Positions 26,243 through 34,619 of a stretch of DNA of 64,000 nucleotides are shown here, in pieces. This DNA comes from Thermoplasmata archaeon. GTDB taxonomy: Archaea; Thermoplasmatota; Thermoplasmata; Lutacidiplasmatales; UBA184. Below the pieces are notes generated by a model. The model saw only the letters and a program-made list of their open reading frames with translations, had not been told where the DNA came from and did no database searches. A program made the position numbers and the translations under genes. Numbering within the stretch: position 1 is the first letter of the stretch; every line of letters begins with the position of its first letter. Where the stretch lies: contig DASPVQ010000005.1 in assembly GCA_035622275.1 (NCBI GenBank), forward strand, positions 1-64,000, in the 5' to 3' direction.

Positions 26243-26674
26243 ATGGACGAGGATCCGGGCTCCCCCTTCATCGTGATCCGTGGGCGGGTCCTTTCCCGCT
26301 CGGCGTACCGTCCGTCCTCGACGATCGAGCTCGCCGACACCCCTGCCTGGTGGTCTTCCCTCGCGCTTCTGGGCGCGCTCCTGGCCGGCGCCGGCCTCGC
26401 GATCGTGGCGGGCGGTGGTGAGACGACCGCCATCGCCGGGGTGGCGCTGTTCCTCCTGACGGCGATCGTCGCGGGCGCCGAGCGCACCGAAGCGGCGACC
26501 GCCCTCGCGGTCGGGGCGATCGTCTGGACCGCCGCCGGGATCTCGGTCACCGTCGGGACGGACGGCGCGCTGGCCGCCTCGGGGATCGGCCTGGGGCTCG
26601 CGGGCGGGCTGGCGGCACTGCTCGGCACCCTCGGGGCCCGGCGCTCCGGCGCGCGCGAACGAGGAGGATCGTGA
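26243..26674 (+). CDS. Small multi-helix membrane protein
   Basis: 143 residues with about four hydrophobic helices between residues 36 and 128 (SSLALLGALLAGAGLAIVAGG, AIAGVALFLLTAIVAG, TALAVGAIVWTAAGISV, LAASGIGLGLAGGLAALLG). No family is recognised. Its stop overlaps the GTG of the MOSC gene (GTGA), so the two are translationally coupled. Confidence 0.65.
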   Translation: MDEDPGSPFIVIRGRVLSRSAYRPSSTIELADTPAWWSSLALLGALLAGAGLAIVAGGGETTAIAGVALFLLTAIVAGAERTEAATALAVGAIVWTAAGISVTVGTDGALAASGIGLGLAGGLAALLGTLGARRSGARERGGS

Positions 26675-27180
26675 GCCCTCTTGGTAGCGGCCGCGACGCC
26701 GGCCGGGTGTTCCAGTTGAACCGCAAGTCGGAGGTGCCCGGAGAGCGGGGGCTCCCGAAGCGCCCCGTTCCCGAGGCCCGCTTCACGGCCGCGGGAGTCG
26801 AGGGTGACTTCAACGTCTACCGCCACGAGGTGTCTCACGACGATCCGGCGATGGCGATCCTCATCGTTCCGCTCGAGACCCTTCAGCAGCTCGGGCGGGA
26901 GGGTTGGCCGGTCCGGCCCGGGGATCTGGGAGAGAACGTGACCTCGGCGGAGATACCGTACGACGCCATCGGGCCCGGCGACGTGTTCCGGATCGGCGGG
27001 GCGGTCGTCGAGATCTCGAAGCCGTGCACGCCGTGCGACAACCTCTTCCAGCTCCCGTACGTCGGCGAGCGCCGGGGCCCCGAGTTCCTGCGCGTGATGC
27101 TCGATCGGCGGGGCTGGTATGCCCGCGTGCTCGAAGAGGGCGTCGTGCGCGTCCGGGACCCGATCGAACGGCGCCGTTGA
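26671..27180 (+). CDS. MOSC domain protein
   Basis: This 169-residue MOSC (molybdenum cofactor sulfurase C-terminal) beta-barrel protein resembles stand-alone YiiM-type members. Landmarks are RFTAAGVEGDFNVYRHE near the start, WPVRPGDLGENVTSAEI, GPGDVFRIGGAVVEISKPCTPCDNL with the conserved Cys, and the final GWYARVLEEGVVRVRDPIE. Members transfer sulfur or reduce N-hydroxylated compounds with Moco. It is coupled to the membrane protein gene upstream. Confidence 0.85.
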   Translation: MSPLGSGRDAGRVFQLNRKSEVPGERGLPKRPVPEARFTAAGVEGDFNVYRHEVSHDDPAMAILIVPLETLQQLGREGWPVRPGDLGENVTSAEIPYDAIGPGDVFRIGGAVVEISKPCTPCDNLFQLPYVGERRGPEFLRVMLDRRGWYARVLEEGVVRVRDPIERRR

Positions 27181-27227
27181 TCCGTCGGAGGAGCGGGGTT
27201 ACATAGGCCGGATCGGTCGCGAACGCG

Positions 27228-27593
27228 ATGGCACGCGCCGTCGCCCGACCGCGCTCGCAGCCTCTCGGCCAGGACCCCGAGCGCGTCGCGAGCGCGGTCC
27301 GCGAGCTGCTGCGGGGGATCGCCCCCCAGCTGAAGGTCGAGCGCCGCTGGGGGATGCCCTGGTACGTCGGCAACGACTTGGTCGTTCTGGTCGGCGCGTT
27401 CTCCCACCACGCGTCGGCCGAATTCTGGCGGGGCTCGACCCTGAAGGACCCGGCGGGGCTGCTCGAGGGGACCGGCAAGAACCTGCGCCACGTCAAGCTG
27501 CGGTCGATCGAAGCGGCGACCCGGCCGGAGTTCGTCGCGCTGCTGCGCGAGGCGATCGCGCTGGATGCGGTCTCGCCGCCCCGGGCCCGGTAG
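27228..27593 (+). CDS. DUF1801 (YdhG-like) domain protein
   Basis: A 121-residue protein of the DUF1801 family. The family segments are ERRWGMPWYVGNDLVVLVGAFSHHASAEFWRGSTLKDPAGLLEGTGKNLRHVKLRS. The fold is CyaY/frataxin-like with no established activity. ATG start. It stands alone between the MOSC gene and the next operon. Confidence 0.8.
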   Translation: MARAVARPRSQPLGQDPERVASAVRELLRGIAPQLKVERRWGMPWYVGNDLVVLVGAFSHHASAEFWRGSTLKDPAGLLEGTGKNLRHVKLRSIEAATRPEFVALLREAIALDAVSPPRAR

Positions 27594-27664
27594 AGGGCGC
27601 ACTGGGTCGGGTGCGGAAACGTCTTAGAGGAGAACGCCGGCTAGCGGGACAGCGAGAGGGTTTC

Positions 27665-28093
27665 ATGCCGAAGGCTCCCACCTGGCAGGACGCCGACCTC
27701 CTGCTCCGATTCGACGACCTGGCCGCACGGGAAGAGACCCGCAAGGCGATCGACTGGTTCCGGGTCATGCACCTCGGCTCGGACGACCCGAACTACCACC
27801 CGATCCTGCGCGACGCACCGGAGTTCGTCTACGTGAGTCGCTTCCTCGAGCTGTTCGAGTCGATGGGCTCGCTCGTGAAGATGGGCCTGCTCAACGAGGA
27901 GCTGGTCCACGAGCGCTGGATGGTGCGCGCGGTCTGGGACTTCCTCAAGCCGACGATCGAGCGCGAGCGACGCACGATCAAGGCGCCGACGCTCGGCGAG
28001 AACTTCGAGTGGCTCGCCGAGCGCAACCGGAGCTGGGCCGAGAAGCGCGCGAACGCCCGGGACCGCCCGTCCAAGGACGCGACGCGCAAGTGA
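27665..28093 (+). CDS. DUF4760-like helical protein
   Basis: 142 residues, all-helical, without membrane segments. FVYVSRFLELFESMGSLVKMGLLNEELVHERWMVRAVWDFLKPTIERERR resembles the DUF4760 pattern and the protein at 38982, which adds a membrane anchor. The function is unknown. ATG 27665. Its stop overlaps the GTG of the following prenyltransferase-like gene by 4 bases, so the two are co-translated. Confidence 0.65.
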   Translation: MPKAPTWQDADLLLRFDDLAAREETRKAIDWFRVMHLGSDDPNYHPILRDAPEFVYVSRFLELFESMGSLVKMGLLNEELVHERWMVRAVWDFLKPTIERERRTIKAPTLGENFEWLAERNRSWAEKRANARDRPSKDATRK

Positions 28094-29202
28094 CAGGCGC
28101 GCCGGACCCCGAGCGGTGGATCCGGCAGTCGGACGAACCGGCGCTGCGGTGGCGCTGGCTGGTCGAGGTGGAGGGCCGCCCCGAGGGGGATCGCGAGCGG
28201 GAAGCGGCGCGGGCGAAGATCCCGCGCTCCGGATGGGCGAAGGCGATCCTGGACGAGCAGCTCCCCGATGGGGCCTGGGTCGGATCGAAGGACCTCTACC
28301 GCCCCAAGTACATCGCCACGAACTGGCGGCTGCTCGTCCTCTGCGACCTCGGCCTGACGCGCCGCACTCCCGGCATCGCGAGGGCGGCGGAGCTGATCTT
28401 CGCCCGCTACGGGGGTCGCGACGGCGACCTCGGGGGGCGGGACAGCGAGGCCTGCTTCACCGGCAACGCGGTGCGCATGCTCGCCCGCTTCGGCTACGCG
28501 GACGACCCCCGGCTGGCCGAGGCGATCGACTGGCTCGTCACCTCGCAGAAGCGCGACGGGGGATGGTACTGCTGGCGGCGCGCCACGGGTTCCCTCGACT
28601 GCTGGGAGCCGCTGGCGGCGCTCGCCGCGCTCCCGCCGGCCGCTCGGACGCCCGCGGTCGAACGCGCCATCGCCTCGGGCGCGGAGTTCTATCTCTCCCG
28701 CCGGCTCCTCGACGACGGCGGCCCCGCCTACGCGCCCTGGCGGCGGACGCACTATCCGGTCCACTACTACTACGACTTCCTCGTCGGACTCGAGCTGCTC
28801 TCGCGACTGGGCTACGGTCGCGATCCGCGGCTGGGCCCGGCCCTCGACCTGCTCGAGTCCAAGCGGAACCCGGACGGCACGTGGAACCTCGACGCGCTCC
28901 ACCCGGACTTCGGGACCGAAGAGGAGTCCCAGTACGGGATCGGCACGCCGTTCTACCCGTTCGCGCTCGAGCGTCCGGGCGGCCCGAGCCGCTGGATCAC
29001 CCTGACGGCGCTCGCGGTCCTGCGTCGCGCCGGACGCGTCGGACGCGCGGCGGCCGTCCCTACGGCCGGACGCGCGGCGCCGCGGGGACCGGCGCGTTCG
29101 CCGGCCGAAGCGGCCGGTCGCCGGCGATCTGCTCGCGGTCGACCACGACCCACTGCCAGCCCTCCTCGAGCTCGACCGGGGCGACGACGAGCCCCCGACT
29201 GA
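28090..29202 (+). CDS. Prenyltransferase/squalene-cyclase-repeat (alpha-alpha toroid) protein
   Basis: GTG 28090 overlaps the upstream stop. The protein has repeated helical units with QW/PFT-like motifs: LDEQLPDGAWVGS, TSQKRDGGWYCWRRA and LESKRNPDGTWNLDA. These are seen in terpenoid cyclase and protein prenyltransferase beta folds. The DxDD motif of squalene cyclases is absent, so it may be a non-cyclase toroid protein that binds a lipid or other ligand. After about residue 320 the sequence is Arg/Ala/Pro-rich and antisense to the next gene. The frame simply lacks a stop there, so the real C-terminus is uncertain. Confidence 0.7.
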   Translation: MTGAPDPERWIRQSDEPALRWRWLVEVEGRPEGDREREAARAKIPRSGWAKAILDEQLPDGAWVGSKDLYRPKYIATNWRLLVLCDLGLTRRTPGIARAAELIFARYGGRDGDLGGRDSEACFTGNAVRMLARFGYADDPRLAEAIDWLVTSQKRDGGWYCWRRATGSLDCWEPLAALAALPPAARTPAVERAIASGAEFYLSRRLLDDGGPAYAPWRRTHYPVHYYYDFLVGLELLSRLGYGRDPRLGPALDLLESKRNPDGTWNLDALHPDFGTEEESQYGIGTPFYPFALERPGGPSRWITLTALAVLRRAGRVGRAAAVPTAGRAAPRGPARSPAEAAGRRRSARGRPRPTASPPRARPGRRRAPD

Positions 29203-29977
29203 CGAGATCGATGTGGTAGCGCAGCAGCGACGCGAAGACGGTCTCCGGGTCGTCGCCGGTCCGGCGGCCGATCTCTTGGATCGGTCCGATCCAGGTGCCG
29301 TCGCGGACGAGCTCGCGCAGGGCCCCCAGGTAGCGCGTTAGGTCGCCGTCCGCCGACGGTGCTTCGCGCCGCCCTCCCGAGACGGACGCTTGCCAGCGAT
29401 GCGGCAGACGGCTGTGCAGCGGAACCGGATGGCCGAACTCGCTCCACCAGGGGGGCGACGCGCGCCCCTCGGCGTCCTCCGCCGGGTGCCGCCCCTGGAT
29501 CTCGTCGACCTCGCGCATGAGCCGGTCGAGACGCTCGACCGCGCTCGCGGGCTCGGAGCGCGCCTCGGGGCTCGGCGGGTCCGTAGCGACCGCATCCTCC
29601 TCGGGCCCGGGGGCGTCCTCGGGAGGATCGAGCGTCGGGATGACCGCATCCGGGTCCGTGATCCGCGCCTCCACCACCCGAACGAACTCCTCGAGGTCCG
29701 GCGCCGGCAGCGGGCGGACGCCCCGGCGCAGCCGGAACCGGTCGATCGCTCCCCGCATCTCGGCGCTCGGCACGGAGATCCGCCGGCGTTGCTCGCCGTC
29801 CTTCATCTCGATCCAAGGGCGCCCCTCGTCGTCCCGCAGGAGACGCATCCCGGCGTGGGCGACCAGTTCGTGGTACAGCTCGAGGGCGGCCGGCCCACCG
29901 AGCGGACCGACCGGCGGCTCCCATTCGCGCGCCGGCCGCGGTCCCGGGACGGTCTCGGGCTCAGTTCCGTTCGTCAC
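29060..29977 (-). CDS. Hypothetical protein with acidic linker
   Basis: From GTG 29977 this is a protein of about 305 residues. It has a compact N-terminal domain (AALELYHELVAHAGMRLLRDDEGRPWIEMKDG, then a helical RFRLRRGVRPLP segment), a Pro/Glu/Asp-rich linker, and a C-terminal helical domain (LTRYLGALRELVRDGTWIGPIQEIGRRTGDDPETVFASLLRYHIDLVSRGLVV) that looks like a winged helix. I do not recognise the family. An upstream Met at 30109 lies beyond a likely promoter. Its 3' end overlaps the prenyltransferase-like frame by about 140 bp. Confidence 0.6.
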   Translation of the reverse strand: MTNGTEPETVPGPRPAREWEPPVGPLGGPAALELYHELVAHAGMRLLRDDEGRPWIEMKDGEQRRRISVPSAEMRGAIDRFRLRRGVRPLPAPDLEEFVRVVEARITDPDAVIPTLDPPEDAPGPEEDAVATDPPSPEARSEPASAVERLDRLMREVDEIQGRHPAEDAEGRASPPWWSEFGHPVPLHSRLPHRWQASVSGGRREAPSADGDLTRYLGALRELVRDGTWIGPIQEIGRRTGDDPETVFASLLRYHIDLVSRGLVVAPVELEEGWQWVVVDREQIAGDRPLRPANAPVPAAPRVRP

Positions 29978-30142
29978 ACGCGGTCCAACCCTCCGGATCG
30001 AACGATTCTCGCAGGCCGGCTCCGCCGGGGAATGCCGGCGATTTCTCCGTATAGTTCTTTGTGGGGAGAGGAAGCCCGGCCTCGCGGCGTCCGTCGCGCC
30101 CGTCGACAAGCTTCTTGACGGCCGCAGCGCTGGCCGGCGGCG

Positions 30143-30301
30143 ATGTGCGACTTCGATGAGGGAGAGCGGGCCGAGTACGAGGCCTGGCGGGCCGCGGCCC
30201 TGGCGCGGGCGCTCCGACCGCGCGAGTCACTCGGGCGGTCGACGCGACGGTCGCTCCGGGAGGAGATCCCGGTCCTCGAACCGATCGCGGCGACGGGCTG
30301 A
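30143..30301 (+). CDS. Small ORF, 52 residues
   Basis: ATG 30143 to TGA 30301 encodes a charged, helix-prone peptide (MCDFDEGERAEYEAWRAAAL at the N-terminus, then REEIPVLEPIA). Composition and codon pattern look like real coding sequence. It lies in an otherwise empty stretch between divergent neighbours. No homologue is recognised. Confidence 0.4.
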   Translation: MCDFDEGERAEYEAWRAAALARALRPRESLGRSTRRSLREEIPVLEPIAATG

Positions 30302-30527
30302 CCCGGTCCTCGCCCGATCCGCCGCAGCCGCGGCGGGGGGTGCGCCTGCGGACCCGGGACCGGGGATCGCGCGAGGTCGGGGCGCCCCGCCCGGACCGAA
30401 GGTTCGACAATCGAGGAACTCGCAGCGATTCTGCCTCGGCGATTGCCGACGAAATCGACCCCCGTGGACAAAGCTACTTGAACGGTGCCGGGCGACCGAG
30501 AGATGCCGAAGGGCGCGGAAGAGAAAC

Positions 30528-30779
30528 ATGTCGGAGGAATGCGCGGACTGCGGGACCCACTTCGCGTCGCGGAGCGAGCTGGCGCAGCATAGGCGCAAGT
30601 CGCACGCCGGCGGGGACCGAGGCGCCTCGCTGAGCATGAACCCTGCGTCCGGTACCCCCGGTCTCGTCTGCGGACGCTGCGGCCGGCGCTTCCACACTCG
30701 GGAGGCCCTCGCGGAGCACAGCGTGTCGCCGCATTACCAGTCCAATCAACGGCCTCGGAGGGCGCCGGACCCGGCGTGA
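30528..30779 (+). CDS. C2H2-type zinc-finger protein
   Basis: This 83-residue protein has two C2H2 fingers: CADCGTHFASRSELAQHRRKSH near residues 5-26, and CGRCGRRFHTREALAEHSVSPH near 48-69. Both keep the Cys-x2-Cys...His spacing with Phe and Leu core residues. C2H2 fingers in archaea occur in small DNA-binding regulators. A related two-finger gene is at 38662. ATG 30528 follows a purine-rich stretch (GGAAGAGAAAC). Confidence 0.78.
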   Translation: MSEECADCGTHFASRSELAQHRRKSHAGGDRGASLSMNPASGTPGLVCGRCGRRFHTREALAEHSVSPHYQSNQRPRRAPDPA

Positions 30780-30932
30780 GCGGGGCGGTCCGCGCCACGC
30801 GTCGCGCCGTTCACGAGGGCGGATGAGGGAGCAACCCCCCCGGGCCGATGCGCTCCGCGGCTCCATCGTCCCCGTCGTCTTGGATCGCATGGCCTCATTA
30901 CGGGCCCTGCGCTCCTCCCGCCGGAGCGACCG

Positions 30933-31148
30933 ATGACGAACCCCGCCCTGGACGACGCCGTGCGGGACGCCAAGCGCGCCGCGAAGCAGCTCGCGTCGGC
31001 CACCGCCGAGCTGTCGAAGCACCTCGGCCGGACGGCGAAGGAGGCGGCGAGGTCGCCGTCCGCCTCGGCGCGGAAGGCCGCCGGCCGGGTCGCGCGCGAG
31101 CTCGACCGGGCCGGTCGGGAGATCGAACGGATCCTGCGAAACCTTTGA
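30933..31148 (+). CDS. Small basic helical protein
   Basis: 71 residues, rich in Ala, Lys and Arg, predicted as two amphipathic helices (DDAVRDAKRAAKQLASATAELSKHL and ARKAAGRVARELDRAGREIERIL). The pattern could be a DNA- or ribosome-associated protein. No family is recognised and this reading is inference. ATG start. Confidence 0.55.
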   Translation: MTNPALDDAVRDAKRAAKQLASATAELSKHLGRTAKEAARSPSASARKAAGRVARELDRAGREIERILRNL

Positions 31149-31229
31149 GCCGCCGGGCCGTGCCCTGGCCTCGCCGGAGCGCCGGGGGCCTCGCTAAGGT
31201 CTCGGACGACTGAGGTCCGGGACCGTCCG

Positions 31230-32165
31230 ATGACCCGACCACCTCTCTCGCCACACTTCCGGCTCCAACGGGTCGCCCCCGGCGTCCACGTCGCGATCGC
31301 GAGCCTCGACGGCGCCGGCCTGTGCAACGCAGGGATCGTCGACCTGGGAGGTGCGACCCTCGTCTTCGATTCGATGCTCACTCCGGCCGCGGGGGCCGAC
31401 CTGGCTCGGGCCGCGCTCCGTCTGACGGGGCGACGCGCCGCCTGGGTCGTCAACAGCCACTGGCATGGGGACCACATCTGGGGCAACGGCGCCTTCCCGA
31501 CGAGCCACGTCGTTTCCTCGCGCCTCGTCCGCCTCACCATCCGACGACGGAGCCGTCGCCAGTTCGATCTCGACCGCCACGAGTTCCGCCGCCGACGCGA
31601 CGACGGCAACCGCTTCGGGGACGGGCTCAGCGAGGTCGACCGGCGCACCCTGCTCGGATGGTCGCGGGGACTCCTCGGCGCACCGCCCCGGATGCCGATC
31701 GTTGCCCCGGATGTGACCTTCAGCGAGGAGCTGAACCTCGAGGGTTCGCGCCGGCAGGCACGCCTCATCACCTACGGCGGCGGCCACTCGCCCAGCGACG
31801 TCTTCGCGTATCTCCCGGACGACGGCCTGCTCCTGGTCGGAGACCTATCGAACTCCGGCATGCATCCGTCGGTCTCGGACGGCGATCCACGCTCGTGGGC
31901 TCGGATCCTCCAACGGATCGACCGGCTCTCGTCGGACTCGGTGCTGCCGGGCCATGGGCCGTTCGGGCCGAGAAGCATGCTCGCGTCGACGCGACGGTAC
32001 CTCGAGTATCTCGACCGGATCGCCCGGACCGCGGTCCGGCGACGCGCCGCCCTTCGTGAGCTCCTGGGGCGGCCACTTCCGAGAGAGTTCCGGGACTGGA
32101 ACTTCCGGATGATGTACCCCGGCAACGTCCGGCGGGCTTTCCAGCTCGCCCGACGCTCGCCCTAG
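31230..32165 (+). CDS. Metallo-beta-lactamase-fold hydrolase
   Basis: This 311-residue MBL-superfamily protein has HxHxDH as SHWHGDHIWGN (about residues 74-84), a further ligand in TYGGGHSPSD, Asp in LLVGDLSNS and His in VLPGHGPFG. That is the complete dinuclear zinc set. It resembles the class-B-lactamase-like/SoxH-type subfamily, with the substrate unknown. The C-terminal 60 residues are helical and basic. ATG start. Confidence 0.86.
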   Translation: MTRPPLSPHFRLQRVAPGVHVAIASLDGAGLCNAGIVDLGGATLVFDSMLTPAAGADLARAALRLTGRRAAWVVNSHWHGDHIWGNGAFPTSHVVSSRLVRLTIRRRSRRQFDLDRHEFRRRRDDGNRFGDGLSEVDRRTLLGWSRGLLGAPPRMPIVAPDVTFSEELNLEGSRRQARLITYGGGHSPSDVFAYLPDDGLLLVGDLSNSGMHPSVSDGDPRSWARILQRIDRLSSDSVLPGHGPFGPRSMLASTRRYLEYLDRIARTAVRRRAALRELLGRPLPREFRDWNFRMMYPGNVRRAFQLARRSP

Positions 32166-32214
32166 CCGAGCGCTCCGGGCCGAGACTGCACGACGGCGAA
32201 AGGCTCAAAAGTCG

Positions 32215-32781
32215 GTGCAAGTCGCGAACGCTCCGGCGGGTACGTCGTTGGCGCGGGAGTCAAAGCTCGGCGTGCACATCGAGCGGGCAGTCCCGGTCTC
32301 ACTGCGACCGTTCCGACGGTACTTCCGCGGTTTTGAGCGCGTCCCGCTCGTCCGCGAGCTCTTCGGCCGCTCCACCGAGCGGGTGCTGCGCGAGCTCAAG
32401 GTCGAGTTTTTCTCCGCGCGCTTTGGCTACATGGGCACGAGCGACATCGACGGCCACCTGCTGATCAGCTCGCGCCATCTCGCCGGCGGCGAGTTCCGGA
32501 CCCTGTACCTCGATGTGGTCCACGAGCTCTGCCACGTGCGACAGTTCCGCCAGGGCCGGCCTCTGTTCTACCCCCGGCTGAGCTACGTGGACGCGCCGTC
32601 CGAGATCGAGGCCTACCGCCTCACGGTGAAGGAAGGTCGCCGGATCGGCCTGTCCGATCGCGAGCTGTTCGACTACCTCGGGACCGAGTGGATGTCGCCG
32701 GCGGAGCATCGCCGCCTCGCCCGACACACCGGAGTTCGGCCCGTGCCCGCGCGCACCCGACCCCGCCGAAAGCGATCGTAG
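32215..32781 (+). CDS. Zinc metallopeptidase-like protein (HExxH)
   Basis: This 188-residue protein has the gluzincin-type motif HELCH in YLDVVHELCHVRQFRQGRPLF near residue 103. A downstream acidic stretch (DAPSEIEAYRLT) supplies a likely third ligand about 25 residues on. The N-terminal part is basic. It is not clearly a member of a named peptidase family. The GTG start lies about 13 nt after an AAAAG run that could be a weak TATA element. Confidence 0.65.
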   Translation: MQVANAPAGTSLARESKLGVHIERAVPVSLRPFRRYFRGFERVPLVRELFGRSTERVLRELKVEFFSARFGYMGTSDIDGHLLISSRHLAGGEFRTLYLDVVHELCHVRQFRQGRPLFYPRLSYVDAPSEIEAYRLTVKEGRRIGLSDRELFDYLGTEWMSPAEHRRLARHTGVRPVPARTRPRRKRS

Positions 32782-32809
32782 GGCGCGCGCCCGCCGTCGC
32801 CCTCGCACC

Positions 32810-32816
32810 GTTTATC
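32810..32816 (+). promoter_or_regulatory. TATA box for the alpha-hydroxy-acid oxidase gene
   Basis: GTTTATC is centred 28 nt before ATG 32841 and so decides this start over the GTG at 32829 and the longer upstream frame. A leaderless transcript is predicted. Confidence 0.55.
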
Positions 32817-32840
32817 TTCCGAACGACCGTGGCGACCCCG

Positions 32841-34016
32841 ATGCGGGAGAATTACGGGGGTTTCGGCGCGGAGCGCCAGGGCGCGATTTATCGGGCGGGC
32901 GCCACGGGGCAGCCCCCGCGTCTGCCGATCTCTCCCGAACAGCTCGAGGCCGAGGCGACCAAGGGGCTGCCGGCCGAGACCGCCGACTACGTCGCGGGCG
33001 GAGCCGGCGCGGGTTCGACCGTCGGCGCCAACCGGGCGGAGTTCGACCGCTGGCACCTCCTGCCGCGCATGCTGCGCGACGTCCACGCGCGCGACCTCAC
33101 GCGGGAGCTCTTCGGCGTCGTCCTGCCGGCCCCGGTGCTACTCGCCCCGATCGGTGGGCTCGCGACCGTGCGGACCGACGGCGAGCTCGCCGTGGCGCGG
33201 GCGGCCGCCTCGCTGGGCGTGCCGTTCGTCGCGAGCACGCTCACCAGCGCTTCGCTGGAGGAGATCGCGGCGGCGTCCGGGACCGGACGGCGCTGGTTCC
33301 AGCTCTACTGGGGGCCCGACCGTGACCTGAACCTCAGCCTGGTCCAGCGGGCCGAGGCCGCCGGCTACTCCGCGATCGTCGTGACGGTCGACACGCGCCT
33401 GCTCGCCTGGCGGGAGCGGGACCTGACGCGCGGCTACCTGCCGTTCCTCACCGGCGCAGGGCTCGGGAACTATCTGTCCGACCCGATCTTCCGCGCGCGG
33501 CTCGAGCGGCCGCCCGGGGAGGACCCGGTGGCGGCCGCCCGGCTCGCGATCGCCCAGATCGGCGATCCCACCTTCGTCTGGTCGGACGTTCAGTTCTTGG
33601 CGGACCGGGTCCGGGTGCCGATCGTCGTGAAGGGCATCCTGCACCCGGAGGACGCGAGCGCCGCGATGGAGGCGGGGGCCAACGGCCTCATCGTCTCCAA
33701 CCACGGCGGGCGGCAGGTCGACGGGAGCGTGCCCGCGCTCCGGGCGCTGCCCGCCGTCGTCGCCGAGGTGGGCGGCCGGGTGCCGGTGCTGTTCGACAGC
33801 GGGATCCGACGGGGGTCCGACGCGCTGAAGGCGCTCGCGCTCGGCGCACAGGCCGTCCTGCTGGGAAGGCTCTATGCGTGGGGGCTCGCCCTGGACGGCG
33901 AGTCGGGGGTTCGCGAGGCCGTTGAGAACTTCCTCGCGGATCTCGACCTGACCCTTGCGGAGATCGGCTGCGCTCGCCTCTCGGACCTCGGCCGGCAGTC
34001 GATCGCGCCGGCGTGA
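32841..34016 (+). CDS. FMN-dependent alpha-hydroxy-acid dehydrogenase/oxidase (lactate-oxidase-like)
   Basis: This 391-residue TIM-barrel flavoprotein of the LldD/glycolate oxidase family oxidises L-2-hydroxy acids such as lactate. The catalytic base is His288 in SNHGGRQVDG. The FMN site includes FQLYWGPDRD, VVTVDTRLLAWRERDL, IVVKGILHPEDA and FDSGIRRGSDALKALALGAQAVLLGR. The closest character is lactate 2-monooxygenase-like, because of the Ala/Thr-rich N-terminal half, but the electron acceptor cannot be decided. The gene follows the peptidase-like gene by 59 bp with its own promoter. Confidence 0.88.
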   Translation: MRENYGGFGAERQGAIYRAGATGQPPRLPISPEQLEAEATKGLPAETADYVAGGAGAGSTVGANRAEFDRWHLLPRMLRDVHARDLTRELFGVVLPAPVLLAPIGGLATVRTDGELAVARAAASLGVPFVASTLTSASLEEIAAASGTGRRWFQLYWGPDRDLNLSLVQRAEAAGYSAIVVTVDTRLLAWRERDLTRGYLPFLTGAGLGNYLSDPIFRARLERPPGEDPVAAARLAIAQIGDPTFVWSDVQFLADRVRVPIVVKGILHPEDASAAMEAGANGLIVSNHGGRQVDGSVPALRALPAVVAEVGGRVPVLFDSGIRRGSDALKALALGAQAVLLGRLYAWGLALDGESGVREAVENFLADLDLTLAEIGCARLSDLGRQSIAPA

Positions 34017-34047
34017 TCGCCGGGCGGGACTCGACCGGGCGGTCGCG

Positions 34048-34587
34048 ATGCCGGGCGATCTAGCGCTCAACCTCCGGGATCTCGCGCCGGACGAGCGGGC
34101 CGCCGCCGTGCCGATCCTGATCGATTCGTTCGTCGGCATCTACCGCTGGCACGCGAAACGCACGCTGCGCGAGATCGAGCGGGTCCGGGGGGCGGACGCC
34201 GGAGGCCAGCTGCTCGGGATCTCGATGCTCGAGCGCCTCGTGCCCGAGGTCGGATACGTCTACTACATCGCCGTGGCCTCGGCCGCGCGACGACAGGGCG
34301 TCGGGGCCCGCCTGCTCGACGACGCCCTGAGCCTGTTCCGCGGCGCCGGCGTCCGGATCGTCTACGCGGCCGCGGAGGAGGACAACCGGGCGTCGCTCTC
34401 GCTCTTCCGGAGCCGCGGCTTCCGACCGGTGGACCGCGACGAGCCGGGCTGGCGCGAGGGTGGGCTCGGGGCCTGGGGGCTCCGCAGCCGGATGCGCGTG
34501 GTCCACGGCGAGGTGCTCCTCGGGCGCCGGTTCGCTCCGGAGCCCGTGGCTCCGCCGCCGACGGGGCCCGGCGCCCCCGGTCGCTGA
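34048..34587 (+). CDS. GNAT family N-acetyltransferase
   Basis: This 179-residue protein has the GNAT fold. Acetyl-CoA motif A is AVASAARRQGVGARLLDDAL near residue 74, preceded by EVGYVYYI and followed by RIVYAAAEEDNRASLSLFRSRGFRPVDRD. It may acetylate a small amine or a protein N-terminus. The C-terminal 25 residues are Pro-rich. The M3 peptidase gene follows after 32 bp. Confidence 0.83.
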   Translation: MPGDLALNLRDLAPDERAAAVPILIDSFVGIYRWHAKRTLREIERVRGADAGGQLLGISMLERLVPEVGYVYYIAVASAARRQGVGARLLDDALSLFRGAGVRIVYAAAEEDNRASLSLFRSRGFRPVDRDEPGWREGGLGAWGLRSRMRVVHGEVLLGRRFAPEPVAPPPTGPGAPGR

Positions 34588-34619
34588 GATTATCCGAGGG
34601 GGCGCGGTGACCGCCTCCC

